Of a DNA stretch of 6,231 nt, positions 5,479 to 6,231 are shown piece by piece (positions within the stretch are counted from its first letter, which is position 1; each line of letters opens with the position of its first letter). This DNA comes from Spirochaetaceae bacterium (GTDB lineage Bacteria; Spirochaetota; Spirochaetia; Treponematales; Breznakiellaceae): positions 1 to 6,231 of the forward strand of contig JAISDG010000213.1 of NCBI GenBank assembly GCA_031265015.1. The letters run 5' to 3'. Under the pieces are notes generated by a model. It ran no database searches. It was not told where the DNA came from and saw only the letters and a program-made list of their open reading frames with translations. Position numbers and translations under genes: made by a program.

Positions 5479-6153
5479 ATTTATTACCTCCGTCCCGTGG
5501 CTCTCAAAAAAAACCCGCAGAATGTTGTTCGCTATACACCACCGGATCGCCCCTTCCATCGCGTCTTCCCGCTCCCGGTTTAACGCCTCCAGTTCCCTTA
5601 CCTTCGCTATGAACTCACTATATCCCTTCAGCGTTTCACTTCGCCGGATTATCCCTTCATTATGCCCCCGGTTGATATTGTACACCTTTACCGTCAGTTC
5701 CAGGGCCGGTACCCCGTTGTCGGGAATACCCAGATCCTCCGTTCCCTCAAACCCCTCCGACAGGTTCAATACCGCCTCGTCGGGGTACGGAGCCTTTCCG
5801 TTGTACAACACGATAAACTCGGGCCGGGGAACGAACAGTTTTTTACTGCCGTACATGTTCCTGCCGGAGGTGATCTTCTCGTATATCCGGGCAATATACA
5901 TGAGCAGCCGGATGGCCATGTTGGGATTGACGGTACTTTGGTGTTCCACCAAAACGACCAGCTTGTGATCAACCTCAAAGGATATGTCGTTCAAAAGGCT
6001 TTTATACAGGACGTCTTCCAGGGTGTTGATGGTAACAGCCGCGTCGGGAGGCAGTTCGATTCCCGTTATGGCCCCGTACAGTTCCCGCAGGGTGTCGGGG
6101 TTGCTGAAGAGAAAGGAAAACACGCTGTCCTTGTACCGGGTGTTGGCGCCCAT
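5245..6153 (-). CDS. rpn: Rpn-family (YhgA-like) PD-(D/E)XK nuclease, long form (RpnL-like)
   Basis: This is a 302-residue member of the Rpn / Transposase_31 (YhgA-like) group, DNA endonucleases linked to RecA-independent recombination and, in E. coli, to phage defence and toxicity. Family marks in order are YKDSVF near the N-terminus (7-12), Asp56 in NDISF, then VLVEHQS (67-73), where Glu70-x-Gln72 completes the nuclease site with Gln in place of the usual Lys. MAIRLLMYIARIYE (79-92), FIVLYNG (113-119), RRSETLKGYSEF (170-181) and AIRWCIANNIL (202-212) follow. EVINML (222-227) begins the C-terminal module, which holds six 4-residue repeats (about 241-265) and a helical end NLLDFGMSPEQISRALKL. 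All expected parts are present, so the gene looks intact. ATG 6153 is preferred because the YKDSVF core sits right behind it. It has no Shine-Dalgarno and lies 7 nt from a -10 box, so the message is probably leaderless. No terminal inverted repeats were seen, so it is not a classical transposon. Confidence 0.93.
   Translation of the reverse strand: MGANTRYKDSVFSFLFSNPDTLRELYGAITGIELPPDAAVTINTLEDVLYKSLLNDISFEVDHKLVVLVEHQSTVNPNMAIRLLMYIARIYEKITSGRNMYGSKKLFVPRPEFIVLYNGKAPYPDEAVLNLSEGFEGTEDLGIPDNGVPALELTVKVYNINRGHNEGIIRRSETLKGYSEFIAKVRELEALNREREDAMEGAIRWCIANNILRVFFESHGTEVINMLMTEWKLEEALVVEREEGREEGWEKGREEGREKGREEGLGESVKNLLDFGMSPEQISRALKLPLDVVQRCLTPVLP
5314..5346 (+). terminator. Probable rho-independent terminator of the plus-strand operon, inside rpn
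   Basis: Seventeen bases after the PilZ-gene stop, CTCCGGACT (5314-5322) pairs with AGTCC-A-GGAG (5331-5340): nine base pairs with one bulged A at 5336 and an 8-nt loop. T5 follows at 5342-5346. The T-tract is only on the plus-strand exit side, so it should act on the operon and not on rpn. It lies in codons of rpn (about residues 270-280), so its sequence is also under coding constraint. Confidence 0.45.
5361..5432 (-). repeat. Six tandem copies of a 12-bp unit in rpn (4-residue protein repeat)
   Basis: On the plus strand the unit GGCCTTCTTCCC occurs six times in register from 5361 (units starting 5361, 5373, 5385, 5397, 5409, 5421), each differing by 0-2 bases. On the coding strand each unit encodes Gly-Arg/Trp-Glu-Glu/Lys. 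Copy-number change by slippage or recombination adds or removes whole 4-residue steps without shifting frame. The repeats lie in both the long protein and the candidate short one. The highly charged pattern suggests a continuous helix. Confidence 0.9.
5487..5491 (-). promoter_or_regulatory. Internal Shine-Dalgarno GGAGG within rpn
   Basis: The minus strand reads GGAGGTAATAAATATG, with an AT-rich 8-nt spacer before ATG 5478. It falls on codons for Thr-Glu-Val-Ile-Asn. It is the strongest ribosome-binding signal I see at the rpn locus, stronger than anything before the full-length start. Confidence 0.65.
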
Positions 6154-6160
6154 TACCGTA

Positions 6161-6189
6161 ACTATACTTGGTTTTTACCCCGCTTTCAA
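6161..6189 (-). promoter_or_regulatory. Sigma70-like promoter of rpn, predicting a leaderless transcript
   Basis: On the minus strand TTGAAA (6189-6184) and TATAGT (6166-6161) are separated by exactly 17 bp, five of six matches to consensus each. Only TACGGTA separates the -10 box from the rpn ATG at 6153, so the usual start point, 6-8 nt beyond the -10 box, falls on or just before the A of the start codon. Confidence 0.7.
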
Positions 6190-6198
6190 CAGATCCGT

Positions 6199-6209
6199 CC
6201 GGTTACCGG
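6199..6209. other. 11-bp dyad CCGGTTACCGG upstream of the rpn promoter
   Basis: CCGGT and ACCGG form 5-bp inverted arms around one base, about 10 bp upstream of the rpn -35 box. The position suits a small operator or activator site, but the arms are short and no regulator is identified. Confidence 0.25.
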
Positions 6210-6216
6210 TGTCTCC

Positions 6217-6231
6217 GCGCAAAAAAGGCCG
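6217..6231 (-). terminator. Possible end of a rho-independent terminator from a gene beyond the window
   Basis: Entering the window on the minus strand, CGGCC is followed by six T residues. This looks like the 3' arm and T-tract of a terminator for a co-oriented gene upstream of rpn. The 5' arm would lie outside the window, so the hairpin cannot be confirmed. Confidence 0.25.

Noticed and set aside
5478..5513. Separate promoter for the short Rpn protein (TTGAGA near 5505)
   Set aside because: TTGAGA is a fair -35, but the only -10-like sequence at proper spacing overlaps the ribosome-binding site and would start RNA downstream of the ATG. Translation from the full-length message is simpler.
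5324..5968. Plus-strand frame of 214 codons antisense to rpn
   Set aside because: Ser/Arg/Pro-rich shadow of the rpn repeats and codons, with no domain.
5245..6231. Insertion sequence or classical transposon carrying rpn
   Set aside because: Despite the transposase label often given to this family, I found no terminal inverted repeats or convincing target-site duplication around it.

Overview
The window is GC-rich, with strong G/C third-position bias, and fully packed with genes. The composition, the style of the Mfd protein and the presence of an Rpn-family nuclease with GREE-type tail repeats suggest a spirochaete of the Treponema lineage, possibly a gut or termite-gut treponeme. This is an impression from protein character, not a database match. 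I confirmed the main reading frames by residue counts that fit the coordinates exactly.

Layout. (1) Positions 1-3452, minus strand: most of mfd, the transcription-repair coupling factor, 1150 codons with the C-terminal end cut off by the left window edge. (2) Positions 3453-3543: a 91-bp divergent promoter region. (3) Positions 3544-5297, plus strand: a two-gene operon with a 4-base ATGA overlap. It encodes a secreted protein of unknown function and then a cytoplasmic protein with a degenerate receiver-like domain fused to a PilZ (c-di-GMP-type) domain. (4) Positions 5245-6153, minus strand: an Rpn/YhgA-like PD-(D/E)XK nuclease gene, convergent with the operon and overlapping its last gene by 53 bp. 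(5) Positions 6154-6231: the rpn promoter, an 11-bp dyad and possibly the end of a terminator from a gene outside the window.

The most interesting locus is rpn. The full-length gene has a good sigma70-like promoter (TTGAAA, 17 bp, TATAGT), but the predicted transcript starts at or next to the ATG and there is no Shine-Dalgarno. Inside the gene, GGAGG lies 8 nt before an in-frame ATG at 5478. That start would give a separate 77-residue C-terminal protein carrying six 4-residue repeats. This matches the gene-within-a-gene toxin-antitoxin and phage-defence arrangement reported for E. coli rpn genes, in which a small C-terminal RpnS protein binds and blocks the long RpnL nuclease. Finding it here, with an apparently leaderless toxin and a strongly led antitoxin, is a testable prediction and not an established fact.

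The plus-strand operon probably ends at a hairpin plus T-tract (5314-5346) lying antisense inside the 3' part of rpn, so the two convergent units interlock. There is no gene-free stretch over 300 bases, and I see no tRNA, rRNA or CRISPR array.
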